Positions 21,363 through 33,203 are shown, counted from the stretch's first letter. The stretch: DNA of 64,000 nt from Isoetes taiwanensis (GCA_021234155.1 JAJEKV010000009.1:8500546-8564545), one strand, 5' to 3'. Program-made: numbers and translations. The notes: a model not told the origin generated them from the letters alone.

Positions 21363-21914
21363 CCTCGCGGAAGTAACAAGGGTCTGGATAACTTGCTTTG
21401 ATTACCACTAGTGTAAAGGGAGTGGATGCATAAAGGTGGAGGTAACAAGATTTTTGAGTACTCTATTCTATTGTCCCTCTGGGAAAATGCAGCTTAGTGG
21501 TTCTTTACGGTTGGTTCTCTGCTAGCTTGTGTGATGTTTGAATGGACGTAACAACGTTTAACATAGCTGCATGTGCCCATTTACAGTGCATATTTCAAAC
21601 TGCATACGACCATCACGTATCTTGTGGACCTTCATTTAGGCCATCCCTCTCTCGAGTGGTCCGTGACTGTCTGACCCCTTCATGTTCAAGAAGCCCTTCA
21701 CAACAAGATTTTGCAGCACGGAAGGGACAAACAGTAATGGGTGTGAAGAGATGGTTGGCTGAGGGAAGGTTCTTAAGGCACTAAGTGCGTGCTCTTGATT
21801 ACCTAATGGTAAGATCACCATTATTGGGGTTGCTCACAATTGGATAAGGACGGAGCATGTAGGCATGGCATACGTTTAAACAAAATAACAAGCGTTATGT
21901 ATTTAAATTTTATA

Positions 21915-22383
21915 TTATAGCATGGAATTCAAGTTCATGGATGATTGTATACAGTCGCACCTAGACACATGTATACCATGTGGGTGGCAACTCGGCAACA
22001 TGCTCATAACTATCTGACATGCCTGTACGTTATGAGGTGACTCACTCAGGATATGTATTGCCATTCTATTTGCTCGTTCACGAGCATCAGCTACAGCATA
22101 CCGGAGCCTATCTCTATGCACATCTGTGAGTTGCTTGCCATAATTTTTAGAGTATTGCATTTGCAGACTGCTCATGAACAAGCATCTTCATTATTTCCAT
22201 CACAAGAGCCTTCACCTCACCCTCGAGTAGGCCATGATAGAACCTCCTCTCCACGGCATAAGTGTCGAGATTATAGGAGACCTCACTTGCTATGAGCAAT
22301 CCTTTAGCTCGGTGTCGCAAGGGTTCGGGTGAGATTGCAATCTTCTCAACCTCAGTCACCTCTGTGAACGGCAAACTCTCCAT
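21915..22383 (-). pseudogene. Unassigned coding relic
   Basis: Two overlapping minus-strand frames read like one protein with a frameshift near 22160. The first has EVSYNLDTYAVERRFYHGLL then VHEQSANAIL. The second continues KNYGKQLTDVHRDRLRYAVA then ARERANRMAIHIL and ends after CHPHG. The composition (charged helices, conserved-looking aromatic residues) is that of a real protein. I do not recognise the family. It may be a domesticated or retroelement-borne gene, or an exon of a host gene whose neighbours are unseen. Confidence 0.4.
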
Positions 22384-22572
22384 GAACGGCTTGTGTTTGA
22401 ATAAAAGGTCATCAATGGATTAAATGAATCAGAAATAAAATATAGATTCAAAAGTGAAGCATGTAGCTGGTAGGCTAGTAGGGATTCGGACAAGAGATTG
22501 TCGGTAAGCTGGTAGGGATCTAGTAAGAAGATTGCCAATCTAGCTTCAAGTGCCTCTCAAATGGTTGATATC

Positions 22573-22728
22573 AATCGATCTAGACAGCAGTTCGAACACT
22601 CAATCGATTACTAGATCAACCGAAATGCCATTTTGTAGTAGCTTCTTCACAATCGATCTTGACAGCAGTCCGAACGCTCAATCAATTACTGGATCAACCA
22701 AAACGCCATTTTGTAGTAGCTTCTTCAA
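22573..22728. repeat. 78-bp tandem duplication
   Basis: Two units, 22573-22650 and 22651-22728, are about 90 percent identical. Both contain GCCATTTTGTAGTAGCTTCT. The plus-strand frame stays open through both, since 78 is a multiple of three, but the peptide is not recognised. Confidence 0.85.
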
Positions 22729-22784
22729 GTTCGTTGAAAAATTCTAATGCCCATATCAAAAAATCCCATCCTTGAGCTACGACA

Positions 22785-22830
22785 TCGTACTCCAAATAGA
22801 AGTACTGTCGTACTCCAAATAGAAGTTCTG
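22785..22830. repeat. 23-bp tandem duplication
   Basis: TCGTACTCCAAATAGAAGT is repeated back to back with a single difference at the unit end. Confidence 0.85.
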
Positions 22831-22939
22831 CGGTGTTCACGGCTTTCAAGTTGAGCTTATCTCTAATGAGATCTCAGCCTTCAAGACAAACCTCTCCTAT
22901 AATCTTGGCTCTTCAAATAGAATATACCAAGCGTATCCC

Positions 22940-23355
22940 TTGCCCACCACATCCATCCCCAGGGTTTGCCCTTCGGGAAACCCAAAAAGGAGGGGTTTTT
23001 CCTGTTCTTTCAACGAACAAAGGCCTCTATTTTTTCTATTTCGTCCCTATTTTTTTTTTCTTCTGATTCTTGCAGGTCGATCTTGCTTTCAGAAGGCCCG
23101 ATCTTCCTGGGATGGCTGCCAAGAAGATGTTATTGCCAAGAAGACCATGTTTTTTGGCACAAACATATTGAGCCCCGAATGTGCGAAGAAGCAGCCACAG
23201 GAATACTACTACGAAGAACTCTATTTTTTGTTCAAGAAATGACATGTGAAAACTAAAAAATCTTACATTTTTTCCAGAACTAACCTAAATTTTCAAGAGC
23301 CTTGCTTTTTGCCGTATACGAAACCTAAAGCTTCAAGAGCCTTGCTTTTTATAGG
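22940..23355 (+). other. Exon-like open stretch and short tandem repeat
   Basis: After a pyrimidine tract and CAG near 23075, the plus strand is open to TGA at 23240-23242, with VIAKKTMFFGTNILSPECAK. It could be a terminal exon or chance. At 23274-23355 a roughly 40-bp unit containing TTCAAGAGCCTTGCTTTTT occurs twice. No family is assigned. Confidence 0.25.
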
Positions 23356-24540
23356 CCCACTGTTTCAGCCGGATATGCAACAAGATGAAGCAGATTAGCG
23401 CAGTGCAGACTGGCAGATTTTTTCCGGTCGAAATTACTGTTGGGGTGAAATTCATCTAGTACCTTTGTCAAGTATAATGTTTACAATTCTCAATGGACTA
23501 TTTAAAGTAGCATAAAGGGCACTGTTGCAGCCTTCAAGGGCCACCTTGCTAGACCATGGGAGTGCCATCTTAGCCTTCTTGATAGCACCATAATTTTGAC
23601 ACAACATGAGTTGATTTCCTTTAGCGGGGGGGTCCCCACCAACATCGAGAGGTCACATTCTAGCTAAGAATGATAAGGTTGTGTGCACGTGGCATGTGTA
23701 CATGTATACACGTAGCATGATTCTAGTTTGTGTGAAAAGTGTACACTAGCTAGACACATTCTAAAATGCCTAACCGTGGGCAAAATTCGTGTTTGTTGGG
23801 AATACAACGTGGCAGCCAATTGTTCGCCGTCAAAGTCCGTTAATGCAAACGGACTTCCAACTGCCGGGATAGCAGTTATGAGGCGGAGCCCGCCAATTTT
23901 GGCGTTCAAAAAATCCCTTCTGTTTCCAAACCAATTTGCTGTTTGCTCAAACGGATTTGCAACAATCATTCGTTAACAACAGTCCAGATTTTGTCACCAA
24001 TTTTTGTTACCAACCAAATCGACATGATCCTTTAAAAACTAAAAGAGAACTGTAACCTACTCCCGGATCCGATCTGCATGGTTTTTAACCGAGAATACGT
24101 CCAGATCCTGGCCAGTTTTTTTTAAGTAGGGAGCGGTTTAATGATGTGTTTCAAATTTGTAATTTAAGTTACACGTAAATCTGCCTTTGATCTATACGAA
24201 TCCAACGGTTGAGTATTTGTTGGAGGAAAATGCATTAAAGGGTATATTTTAGAAGTCATATTATGTGGGAATCTTGTAATAAATGTTGGGTGGAGGCTTG
24301 ATCAAAAGCTATGTATAGAAGAACCTTCTAATGGCTCATTTATGAGACTGGATAAGTGGAAGGGGAAGGGTTTTGCATGCATTTAATGTTCTAAGAGGGA
24401 ACTGAAGTGCAGGTTTATATTATCCTGTTTCATATTCTCTAATCCAGCAGTGCTACAAATAATAATAATATTTTGGTAAATTGGATAAGAATATACACAA
24501 AACACATCAGATCAACAACTTAAGCAAGGAGGAGACTGTT
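23356..24540. other. No recognised feature
   Basis: The stretch is moderately AT-rich, with overlapping short frames on both strands (the longest near 23664-23976) that show no domain. Confidence 0.5.
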
Positions 24541-24944
24541 CTGGGAATTCAGAAAAATTCATGAAGAGCATACATGACAATTTACAATAAACATTCAGAT
24601 AACCAAATTACTCAACAGAAACAGCATAACAGTAGAGAATTAACCTGGAAATTCAAGACTAGCATATCAAAGCAACATGTTCATTCACTGTACAAAGAAG
24701 ATGAAAAGCAGCAGACTGATTCTGAAAGTGTGATTGATTGATTGATTGAAACACTGTTTACATATACAGGTACAACAGGACTGCAACCGGGTCTACCAGG
24801 TTCATCTGGCATGACCTAGAAAATTACAAAAACAAAAGCTGCATGCACTGCAGAGCAACAGCAATTCAATGACAGGGTAATATACAGGGAAAAAGCAGCA
24901 GCATTTACTACAAAAATGTATGGAAGAGGGAGCAGAATTGTGGA
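24541..24944 (-). other. Probable 3' untranslated region of the PHD-finger gene
   Basis: This stretch lies directly downstream of the stop codon on the minus strand. It includes a (GATT)n microsatellite at 24731-24748. No other coding potential is evident. Confidence 0.4.
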
Positions 24945-27344
24945 TCACTTGAGCCAATCCTGAAACAAGGAAGCATCGCCGCAGCGGTGGCACAGAAATC
25001 TAACCGGGATCGCATCGAGGTCGGAGATACCACCACATCTAGTATGTTGCCAAACCTCACACATATCACAAGCAATCATCCTTTCACCATCATCATCTTT
25101 GGTACCACATGGACAATCAACAACCCAGCTATCATTGCCACCTTCATACCTCCATTCACTATCAACATCAATCCCCTTGCCCTCAACCACAACCTGCGCG
25201 CCCGATTCGATCGCGCCAAACAGCAGATCATCATCATCATCAACCCCTTCCAAATTATGCACAGCCTGAACCCTGAAGTCTTTCATGATGTGATAAGTTT
25301 CAGCAAAGGCCCTCTGAGCTTCAAGTTTCAAGTCCAAAACAGTTGCATGAGGTGGCAGAACAACCAATTCGGCGGGCGGGCTAGGCCGATTTCTGGTCTG
25401 ATCAGTATCCTCGAGCACAACACTGCACATGACTCTGAACATTTCATCATCATCCATGCCCCAGGAATTGGAGGCACATTTTCTGGTCTTCTCGCCCATG
25501 TAATCCTTGATAAATTGCTTGGTATCAAGTATGATGCGTGTAGCAGTGGGAATTGCTGTAAGAACACTCTTAGATCCGCCTTTTCTTGCAGGTTTGTAAT
25601 TCTCGAGAACGTTCCTATAGACATAGACAATATGTCGAAGAACTTCTGCGCGACCAACTTCACAGACTGGCTCAGGAGGCTGATTTTCTGCAGGATTTTT
25701 GGCTATGGATTCCTTGTGGTTACTCTGGCAGAAGTTATCCACATCTTCCAGGCAATATTCAAGCACCTTGGTGATCGGATTAACAGCTCGCCTAACTACG
25801 TGACTGCCCACAACACGGTTTCCCAAGGATTTAAGCACAAAATCTAGCAGCCCAGTATCGCCAATATAAACCCTGGCAGCATCTCTGACGTCCTGCCTGG
25901 GCATCCATTTTTTTTCGCAGCTCTTGAGCGCTTCCACAATAACCTGGGTGGCCAAATCCAGCCTCTTCACAGACCACCTGCATGGCATATCTGCAAACGA
26001 ATGCACCGGCATTCCGGCGATCATTTTCTTGCCATTTTGATTTCCGTTCTTCGTAGCAGCTTTTGCTGCAGCGGCATGGAGCGGCAAACGCGCACGTAAT
26101 TCCATCATGAAACGGACTAGATCGCCCACTGTGTGTAATGCCTGCCCGCTGATTCTCTGATACATGCTTACCAGGTTTAGCAAATCTTGGTCTAGCCCGT
26201 CAAAATGCTGCAGCATTACCGCCAGCGGCATTCCTCTGATTGCCTCGATTGCTTTGGTGTACATCTGCTGTGTTATGCCGAAGCTTCCATGCCCGAATTT
26301 GTATCCCCATCTTCCATACCAGCATTCTCCGTATGCTACACAGTGCAGCAGCCTCAGTTCCAGAGACCTCTTCTTGGCCACATCTTCTACGCTTATTTTC
26401 CTGCATGATCAAACGAAAAATCTCAGAAACAGCAGAAACGAAACAGCAGACAAAAACCCATGTCAAAAGCAGCAGACATCAAACGTAAAAAAACCAAAAC
26501 CCAAGGCACAGAAAGCTCCTGAACAGAAAAACTAACGTAACAGTGTCGGAGTAACGCAAAATCACGTTAATCAGTAGAAATTGACGTTCAAGAATATCTC
26601 TGAACATACCTAGCCCTGAGCATGGAGCAAAGGCGGTCCCAAAGATCCATAATCTCTCTGCCGGAGGCATACTTCGACCCCTTTTCTCGTCCATTAATCC
26701 GCAGCAAATGGCCATAACCGTTGGAATGAAGAATGCCATGCAGCAGATGAGTCTGCAGGTCCAAAATGCTTCCCTGCACAGCTTCTTCGCCGCAATTTGC
26801 ACAGCTGAAGAGATTTTGTGCTACCGGATCGTTGCAGTTTGGACAGACCTTGCCACCCACCATAGCCAGTAATCCAAGCGGCGTTTCGTCCACCTCCGGA
26901 GCTGGAACTATGAAGTGGTACCTCCTATTTGACACCGGATGATGACTCCACCCTAGCATTTACCAAAACCTCGTCAGAACCACGAATTTAGAGCGTACTT
27001 GCCAGCGTCTTGCAGTGCTTTGCACCGTTTTTTCTTCCCAATTTTTGCTTACCTATGCAGCGGCAGTGGTCGCAGTGTGGATTCGTCGAATTTTGCAGGT
27101 TTTCTTCCACGATTAACAGCGTCATTCTTGCTGCGTGTTTTTCTTCTTCCAGCGGAACTGACCATGCCGGCATTCCTTCCAAACTGTAGGGCTCAAATTC
27201 TGCACAATCTGCAAGAAATGCTCGAATGTTATCCCGGAATGCTCCATCGTAATCTGCCGGACATCCTGGATCGCCGAACGTATGCATGCTGAATAATCTA
27301 TCAGCCTGCCTCCGTTTTTTCGCTCGATCTGCAGCCACGTACAT
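24945..27344 (-). CDS. PHD-finger protein, MS1/MMD1 family
   Basis: Three exons fit: 27344-27053, 26952-26610 and 26400-24945, joined by introns of 100 and 209 bp with GT/AG borders. They give 696 residues with an uninterrupted frame, close to the 670-700 usual for this family. The protein starts MYVAADRAKKRR and continues FGDPGCPADYDGAFRDNIRA. Exon 1 ends in CDHCRCIG and exon 2 continues WSHHPVSNRRYHFIVP. A Cys pair follows at CPNCNDPV and CANCG. The exon 2/3 junction reads LRARKISVEDVAKKR, then WYGRWGYKFGHGSFGI. The C-terminus is a Cys4-His-Cys3 PHD finger: CPCGTKDDDGERMIACDMC, then WQHTRCGG and FLCHRC. Arabidopsis relatives are MS1 (tapetum and pollen wall), MMD1/DUET (male meiosis), At1g33420 and At2g01810; they act in the nucleus as chromatin readers or transcription regulators. 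Which relative this matches cannot be decided by eye. It appears intact. Confidence 0.93.
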
Positions 27345-27840
27345 GGTCGAAGATTAACAGTTTGCCTTCAAATTCTTCTCTCTGATCCTGCGGGGTTGTG
27401 ATTTGCTGCTCAAATTCCTCAACTGCTGCAAAATTTAGCTTGGATTTGAAGAAATGTGCGCAGAAACTTCAAACCCGTTTAAATTCTATGGAGGCAAACG
27501 ATGATTTTCAAAGCCGGCTTGTCAGAAACAGGATTAAAAGGCGATCTGCCATGGACTTACAACAGCGGCGAAGCATTGGAAGCTTTAAATCTGCGTCAGA
27601 AAGCACAGGCGAAAACATAAAACCAAAAGAGGAAAAAAAAAGAGGGAATTGGGGAATTGGAGAGGGTTTCTAGAAAGCGAGGAAACAAACAGGGGACTGC
27701 TTTTGACGAAGTTCGTGGGAAGTACAGTTCTAAACTGTGTTTGCCATCCCTGATAATGATGTGTGCCATAACGGTCTCCGTCACGTGACGTGGACACGCA
27801 TGCCCCCATACATGCCCTTGCATTAGCCCAGATTTTCTTC
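27345..27840 (-). promoter_or_regulatory. Upstream region of the PHD-finger gene with a G-box
   Basis: TCACGTGACGTGG at 27781-27793 holds the palindromic G-box CACGTG overlapping an ACGTGG core, about 440 bp upstream of the ATG. bZIP and bHLH factors bind such sites in plants. I see no convincing TATA box. Short frames here are not recognised. Confidence 0.4.
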
Positions 27841-28084
27841 CACGTGCGCTTTCCTCATCATCCTAACCGTCCATTCCCAACGGTTTTTTCTATGTCTTCT
27901 ATTGGATGAGATAATGAGCAATCTATTTTTTGTTTCATCCCTTTTTTTGGCACACCCCCTTTCGTATTGGTGGCAGAATATCTGAGGAATATCCCATGGT
28001 GAAGAATTGCTGCTCTATTTTTGTAGGTAATTTCAAGATAGTTTTCGGATACGACTTTAGGGACGCCTTCACAGTGGAAGCTTT

Positions 28085-28135
28085 AGAATAAGAAAGAAAT
28101 AAAGAATGGTTTTTATCGTCCACTGAGACCCCTTA
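28085..28135 (-). mobile_element. Short LINE 3' end remnant
   Basis: GGTTTTTATCGTCCACTGAGACC matches the conserved terminal segment of the (TATTC)n-tailed LINE at 8450 and 58740, preceded by a decayed AATAAAGAATGG tail. 28136-28891 has no recognised feature. Confidence 0.5.
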
Positions 28136-28891
28136 TTAGTTTTGAAACTAGGGCGACCAGCAGACCTGCAGGCATGCAAAACGGGGAGCCCTGTTTGAAA
28201 ACCTAAAATGCAAGGGGGTCACCTTGGTTTCAAGCCCAGAATGCAGGGTAAGGGGCTTTCATTGAATGGAATGTATCTGACTGCTACTACATTGGAAGCA
28301 AGTCTAGAAATGCACTCCATGTAAGACAAGATATTGCCATGCTTCAATATTCTCAATGAGCAGTGAGTACAGTGTAAATCATTAGATGGCATTATTCAGC
28401 TTGAAATATGTACATGTAGAGAATTGATTTAAAATTCATGGGAAAGCAGCTTTTGATTGTCCAATAGTAATATGTTGTATCATAATTGTGGCACAACATC
28501 AATTGCTTTCAAAGCTACACTAACTAATCTTCTCGCCAGCTTGCAATAAGAAACTTTCATAACCATGCCAAAATAAATAAAGCCAAAGCTTTCATGACTA
28601 TGACAATTAAAAAAAAAAAAGAGAAGAAAAATTGAAATTGTTGCATGAATCTCCATAGGCCTATATTTGCCTCCGTAGGCTATGATCAATATACTTACTA
28701 TAGTTGCAAATATGTGCAACCATCTTATTCATTGTTTCTCTATAATTTCGAATTATGATGTTCATCTGTTATATTTCATAAACACATGATTTATCTAGGA
28801 TTGTACTAGTCATATAATAAGCAAGATGCTATACAACCAAAAACCAAAAGAGATTAGTCCATTTACTGACAAACTTTTTTGTGCCGCCTAA

Positions 28892-29001
28892 GTTGGCAAA
28901 TTTTGCCAACAGTTATTATACCATAATGTGGAAAATGTCTACAAATACTCCAGATTCCCAATGGCTTTGGGTTGTCATTCTGGGCAATATTTTGCCCAGA
29001 A
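28892..29001. repeat. Two neighbouring palindromes
   Basis: GTTGGCAAATTTTGCCAAC at 28892-28910 has 9-bp arms around one base. TTCTGGGCAA and TTGCCCAGAA at 28978-29001 form 10-bp arms around four bases. Both centre on GGCAA/TTGCC. Confidence 0.7.
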
Positions 29002-30473
29002 TCATATGGTGTGTAGAACTGCGTATTTGGAGGCATATTTGGGGATTTAAAACTTTGGTTTTTGGAAAACTTTGTTTGGGCAAATTTTTAGGAGGGTTAT
29101 TATGTATAGTTTGCTTGTGAACGAGACAACATGAGGGATTATGGAGGAGCGAAGTTGGGGAGAATCAGGATAAAAAACAAAGCTTTTGTTTGTCTATTTT
29201 CAAATATGTTCCCTTTTCTTTGTAGTTTAGCAGAATCATCTAGTTGCATTTTGCTTGAAGGATTTATAAAGGATCCGACCAAAGATTTTTGCTTCTGCTT
29301 TTGTATGGCGAAATCTAAACTCATGTTGTCTAAATTCATGGCGTCGAAGCTCTGTTTGGATCTGATCTTTAATGTAAGGTTGTACAACTACCCTACTTTC
29401 AGCTTGGGATCGTTGACGCTTCCTACCAATCTAGATTTGGGTTATCTTATGTAGTTATCTATTTTCTGAAGTAGAATCGGGAAGGGCATATGTGGTCTTA
29501 ATTAATTTGTCTTTTTTGTCTTTTCTACAATTATACTATCTTTGCAATTGCTATGTTCTTGTAAGACAATAGAGTTGCATTTGAGGCTAGCCATGGTAGC
29601 AAGAAAGAAAAAAGACAATTGTTTGTGGTGATACCGATGTGGTGTATTCTGATTGTGGTGATATTTAGTGTATTCCGAAGAAAGCTGGGTATATGATCAT
29701 GGCATGATGCTCATCTATACTAGTTGTTTTATTTTGGAATTCATGTTTGTAGAAAGCACTAATGTAAGCCGATGCCTTAGATTCAGGATGAAGGTTAGAC
29801 ATAGTAGTACATGAATTGACAATTCTAGAGGCTATTTGCCGTGTAAGCATATAGGAAGATTTTTATTGCCAGGAGTTATCCAAAACTTGCTTTGGATGCC
29901 TTTCAGCTATATTTATCTAGCTTGATTGTATTTTTCATTTTAACATATGTTGTCCAGGGTAGTCCTTTTATTAGTCCTAACAAAAAAAGAAATAAAATGT
30001 ATAAGCCAATGGAGCTTGGGCCTCCCTTTCTGTAACAGCAACAGGGGCACTTAACCGGCAGTAGCCGGGAGAGTGTTTGCCACTGTTGCGGAAAGGGAGC
30101 TTTTAGCTTCGTTTTCCTACAAAATGTGAAAGTAAGAGCCAAGAAATTGACATAAGTCTACCTGTTGGTTAAAAAATTGACCTATTCTTGATGTTTTATG
30201 TACTAGTTCAGGAAAACTGTGAGCTCCTATGTCCAATTCGCAGTATTGGGTAGTGCTACATGGGGGCACAAGAATGATCTTCCGAGTTAACAATGAGCCA
30301 CTTTCCATTTTGTAGCCACTTTTGCAGTTGTAATGAAGTTAATAATTTCCACACAATGACATGGCAAGTTACGATTTCATCAAAGTTTAGAATACTTAAA
30401 ATAGATATGCGTGAAAGCTCAAGTTTTATTTGAGATCAATTCATTGGAATCATGTACAACTTAATTTAATATG
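29002..30473. other. No recognised gene
   Basis: A plus-strand frame at 29131-29454 (107 codons, ending LPTNLDLGYLM) has no recognised domain, and a frame of similar length lies antisense to it. The rest is AT-rich without signals I can name. Confidence 0.4.
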
Positions 30474-30665
30474 TTGCGGGGTATGGGATAAAAGCCCATT
30501 GGATAACGATTTTCTTAAAGGATTCGCCTCTTTGGTGCGTTGGTTATCACTAGAAGTGCTAGTGCGTAACATTTGGTATCAGAGCCAAGGTTCAATTCTT
30601 CGTGGCAACATTGGTGTGTTCCACATGCTTGAGGGTAAGCATCTCAGGAAGGGGAGAAATTAATA
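30474..30665 (+). mobile_element. LTR retroelement fragment with primer-binding site
   Basis: TTTGGTATCAGAGCCAAGG at 30570-30588 is the standard primer-binding site complementary to initiator methionine tRNA used by many plant LTR elements. The sequence before it would be the end of a 5' LTR. GGAAGGGGAGA at 30649-30659 could be a polypurine tract, which would make the interior only about 70 bp, as in TRIM elements. GGGGTATGGGATAAAAGC occurs at about 30479 and again at about 31497, beyond the LINE insertion, which may be parts of the two LTRs. Confidence 0.45.
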
Positions 30666-30771
30666 TCGTTTATGAATAGAATAGAATAGTTTTTTTAACG
30701 TCTCAGGAAGGGGAGAAATTAATATCGTTTATGAATAGAATAGAATAGAATAGAATAGTTTTTTTAACGTC
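30640..30771. repeat. About 60-bp tandem duplication at the LINE tail
   Basis: A unit containing CTCAGGAAGGGGAGAAATTA, TATCGTTTATGAATAGAATA and a T-run ending in AACGTC occurs twice in succession. The second copy has two more GAATA units. It joins the retroelement fragment to the LINE 3' end. Confidence 0.8.
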
Positions 30772-31480
30772 CACGGAGACCAATAGGTCATGGGACCCAT
30801 ACAATGGGCTAGTACAATCATTACTACTAGGATTAAAAAACCCCTGCCTCGAAAGGTTTTCATGGGAAAAACCTTTTCAGTAATGATGATACTAGACAAG
30901 CAGAGATAATGACTACTGAGGGCTCAGTAATTGCAGACATTTATCTAGAACCTCAAGTATATATAATGCCAAGTCATGCACAGATGGTGCTCTGAGAAGT
31001 TGTGGAAGCGTGGAATGGAATGCTAAGGTCAAAAAATGATTCTAGACTATCTCAAAAGCAAGGCAACTCAGAAGAGTATGGCTTTCATCTTCAATAACCT
31101 CAGAATCGGGCAGCGGGCACATAGTCTAAGCTTCAAGGCAATTGCGGCCGCTCATCTACCCGCTCCATCCGTGAACTTGTGGGACCCCGTCGCGGAATTG
31201 ATGCAATAGCTACAAGCTTGTTCTGGACAATGAAGCAAGCAAATAAGCTTGGGGCCCCGGTGCCAAGGTGGGATTTATGTGTGCATGATAATGACCCGGT
31301 TTTTCACTTGGGCCAAAGTAATCAAGTCCCCATATATCTTTTGAGAAAAACGACCATTGAGATATTGTTGCAAAAGCTCGGGATCGAATCGGCAAGCATC
31401 GGGCGGTTTCGCGGTTTGCCTGCCCCAAACGGCAAACCATGTAGTGCAATGCTCTTTCCAACATCGTTTCAAACGCTGAG
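30731..31480 (-). mobile_element. LINE 3' fragment with (TATTC)n tail, copy B
   Basis: The minus strand encodes HINPTLAPGPQAYLLAS, then a degraded zinc-knuckle part in which VIEDESHTLLSC is still readable, and then the conserved 3' end with GGTCTCCGTGGACG and a TATTC-repeat tail. It is the same family as 8434-9112 and 57364-58790. Frameshifts and stops are frequent. Confidence 0.7.
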
Positions 31481-31950
31481 GAGAAAAGCGTTATGGGGTA
31501 TGGGATAAAAGCGTAGAAAGGTTGGAGCCCATTGCATACCCCACAAACGAGGAACTTTACGTACGGCGTAGATTAAGGAATTAGGGGTGAATATGTCTAT
31601 CCAACAACTCTCGCTGCCCTACGTCACCCCCCGTGTGAATATGCACCCAAACCAAAGGGGGTTTAAGGGGGATTTTAATTTAAATGTGTTGAACACAATG
31701 GTTGTGTTAATTAATGTCAATGGTAGTTATGTGTTGGTTGTTGTACTAAAAAAATTTTTGGGCCCTTCGGGCCCTAAAAAAAGCAAACATACGTAAAAAC
31801 ATGTAGCAATATGTAATACATAATATGTAATACGTAATGGTAAAAATAATATGAGTAACACGAGCCTCTAATACTAATATCTAGCATTAGCATAATGGTA
31901 GATAGATATTGAAAGGAAGGGTTATTAAATTTTGAAGTTTAAAGGATTGT
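31481..31950. other. No recognised gene; one strong hairpin
   Basis: GGGCCCTTCGGGCCC at 31760-31774 is a perfect 6-bp hairpin with a 3-nt loop, flanked by runs of T and A. Nothing else is assigned. Confidence 0.5.
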
Positions 31951-33203
31951 CAGATGCAAAACCAATCGGATTTGGCCGAATCTAACTGTGCTGTTCCTAG
32001 ATGTTGAGAAGACACAGGCTGATTCCAGATGTCCAAATTAACCATTGTGAATTTCTGAATTAAACCACATTCCGAATGACATATACGGAGTTTCGTTGAT
32101 GAAAGTGGTTTGGAGACCTAAGCAGGAATGCCATGCCAGAGCTTGAGCATGTCGCTGCAACAAGTACTTCTAAAACAATTATATTACACCACCAACAACA
32201 ATACATTTCACATTGAGACCGGACACAATGAAAGGATCTGTACATTTTCCAACCTCTAAAACCAAATTCCAAAACTTCAACATCCACAAAGCAACTGAAG
32301 TTCTGTGCAAATTATGTTGAAATTCCACCATGCCAACCATGTGCTTGAGCAAAACCGAGGTTGTGTCGGGGTTATGAGCATCCACGTCTGCTTGGCACAT
32401 CCGAGGTCAGACATTCTCATCAACCACATCCATTTCATCCTCCTCTTCCATCAATATATTGTCATCTTCTTCCATGAACTGATCTCAGGATTCCCCAAAA
32501 TCGTATTAAGCCTAACATTTGCACTTGAATTCATTGGTTGCCATACTACTACAAACAAGATCTTTATCCTCTTTTTTACCTCAAAATCAATGTCCGAGTA
32601 ATCGTCCCGTTGACAAGTACTGCTTTTTCAAAATAACCACTGCGATATGATTGGGAAGCTTTTGAAACCTCCCCGAAGCTTGGGACCCGTGAATAATGCA
32701 TAACCATAGGATCTATCCTTCAAAACTTCGGAGCATGTTAAGCAAATAAAAGGCACTCACCTTTAGGAAAAATATTGGAATTAATCCATATAGGTAGCTC
32801 CAAAGATCCCATTGTCGGACCACCCGTGAAACAAGGGCTCGTTAACGTGGCTTGTACAAAAACAATAGCTTCGGTCATTTGCCTAAGCAAGATTATTTCC
32901 GAGGAATCTCTTGGCAATCTTGGCACAAGCTCGATACTATTTCGAAGATGTCAAATCAAGACAACTTGGATTTCCAACCTCCAAAGCATTAATCAATTCC
33001 AATTCTAAAATCGAAAAACCCTATTTCATTACTATATGGTCCCAAAGATATAGCTAAGCTGCCAGAAATCTCGGAGGGGGTTTTGCGGGGGAAAAAGTCA
33101 TGAGATCCGGCTATGGCGAACAACTTTAGGGTTTCAAAGATTCAACATGGCGGCTTACAAAAACAGATGCAAAACCGATTGGATTGGGCCGAATCTAACT
33201 CAG
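31951..33203 (-). other. Segment bounded by a 38-bp direct repeat, with an exon-like block
   Basis: CAGATGCAAAACC, then GG and CCGAATCTAACT, occurs at 31951-31989 and at 33164-33202 in direct orientation with few differences. Between them, the minus strand has a block at about 32950-32762 reading SIELVPRLPRDSSEIILLRQ and ending in a canonical GTGAGT donor. A lower block near 32400-32180 reads TSVLLKHMVGMVEFQHNLHR. No family is recognised. It may be a captured or retroposed gene fragment. Confidence 0.35.

Noticed and set aside
24987-25847. Plus-strand open frame of 286 codons
   Set aside because: It is antisense to the third exon of the PHD-finger gene; its composition mirrors that exon.
31760-31774. 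GGGCCCTTCGGGCCC hairpin with T-run as a bacterial-type terminator
   Set aside because: The window is plant nuclear DNA and no adjacent gene ends there; recorded only as a hairpin.
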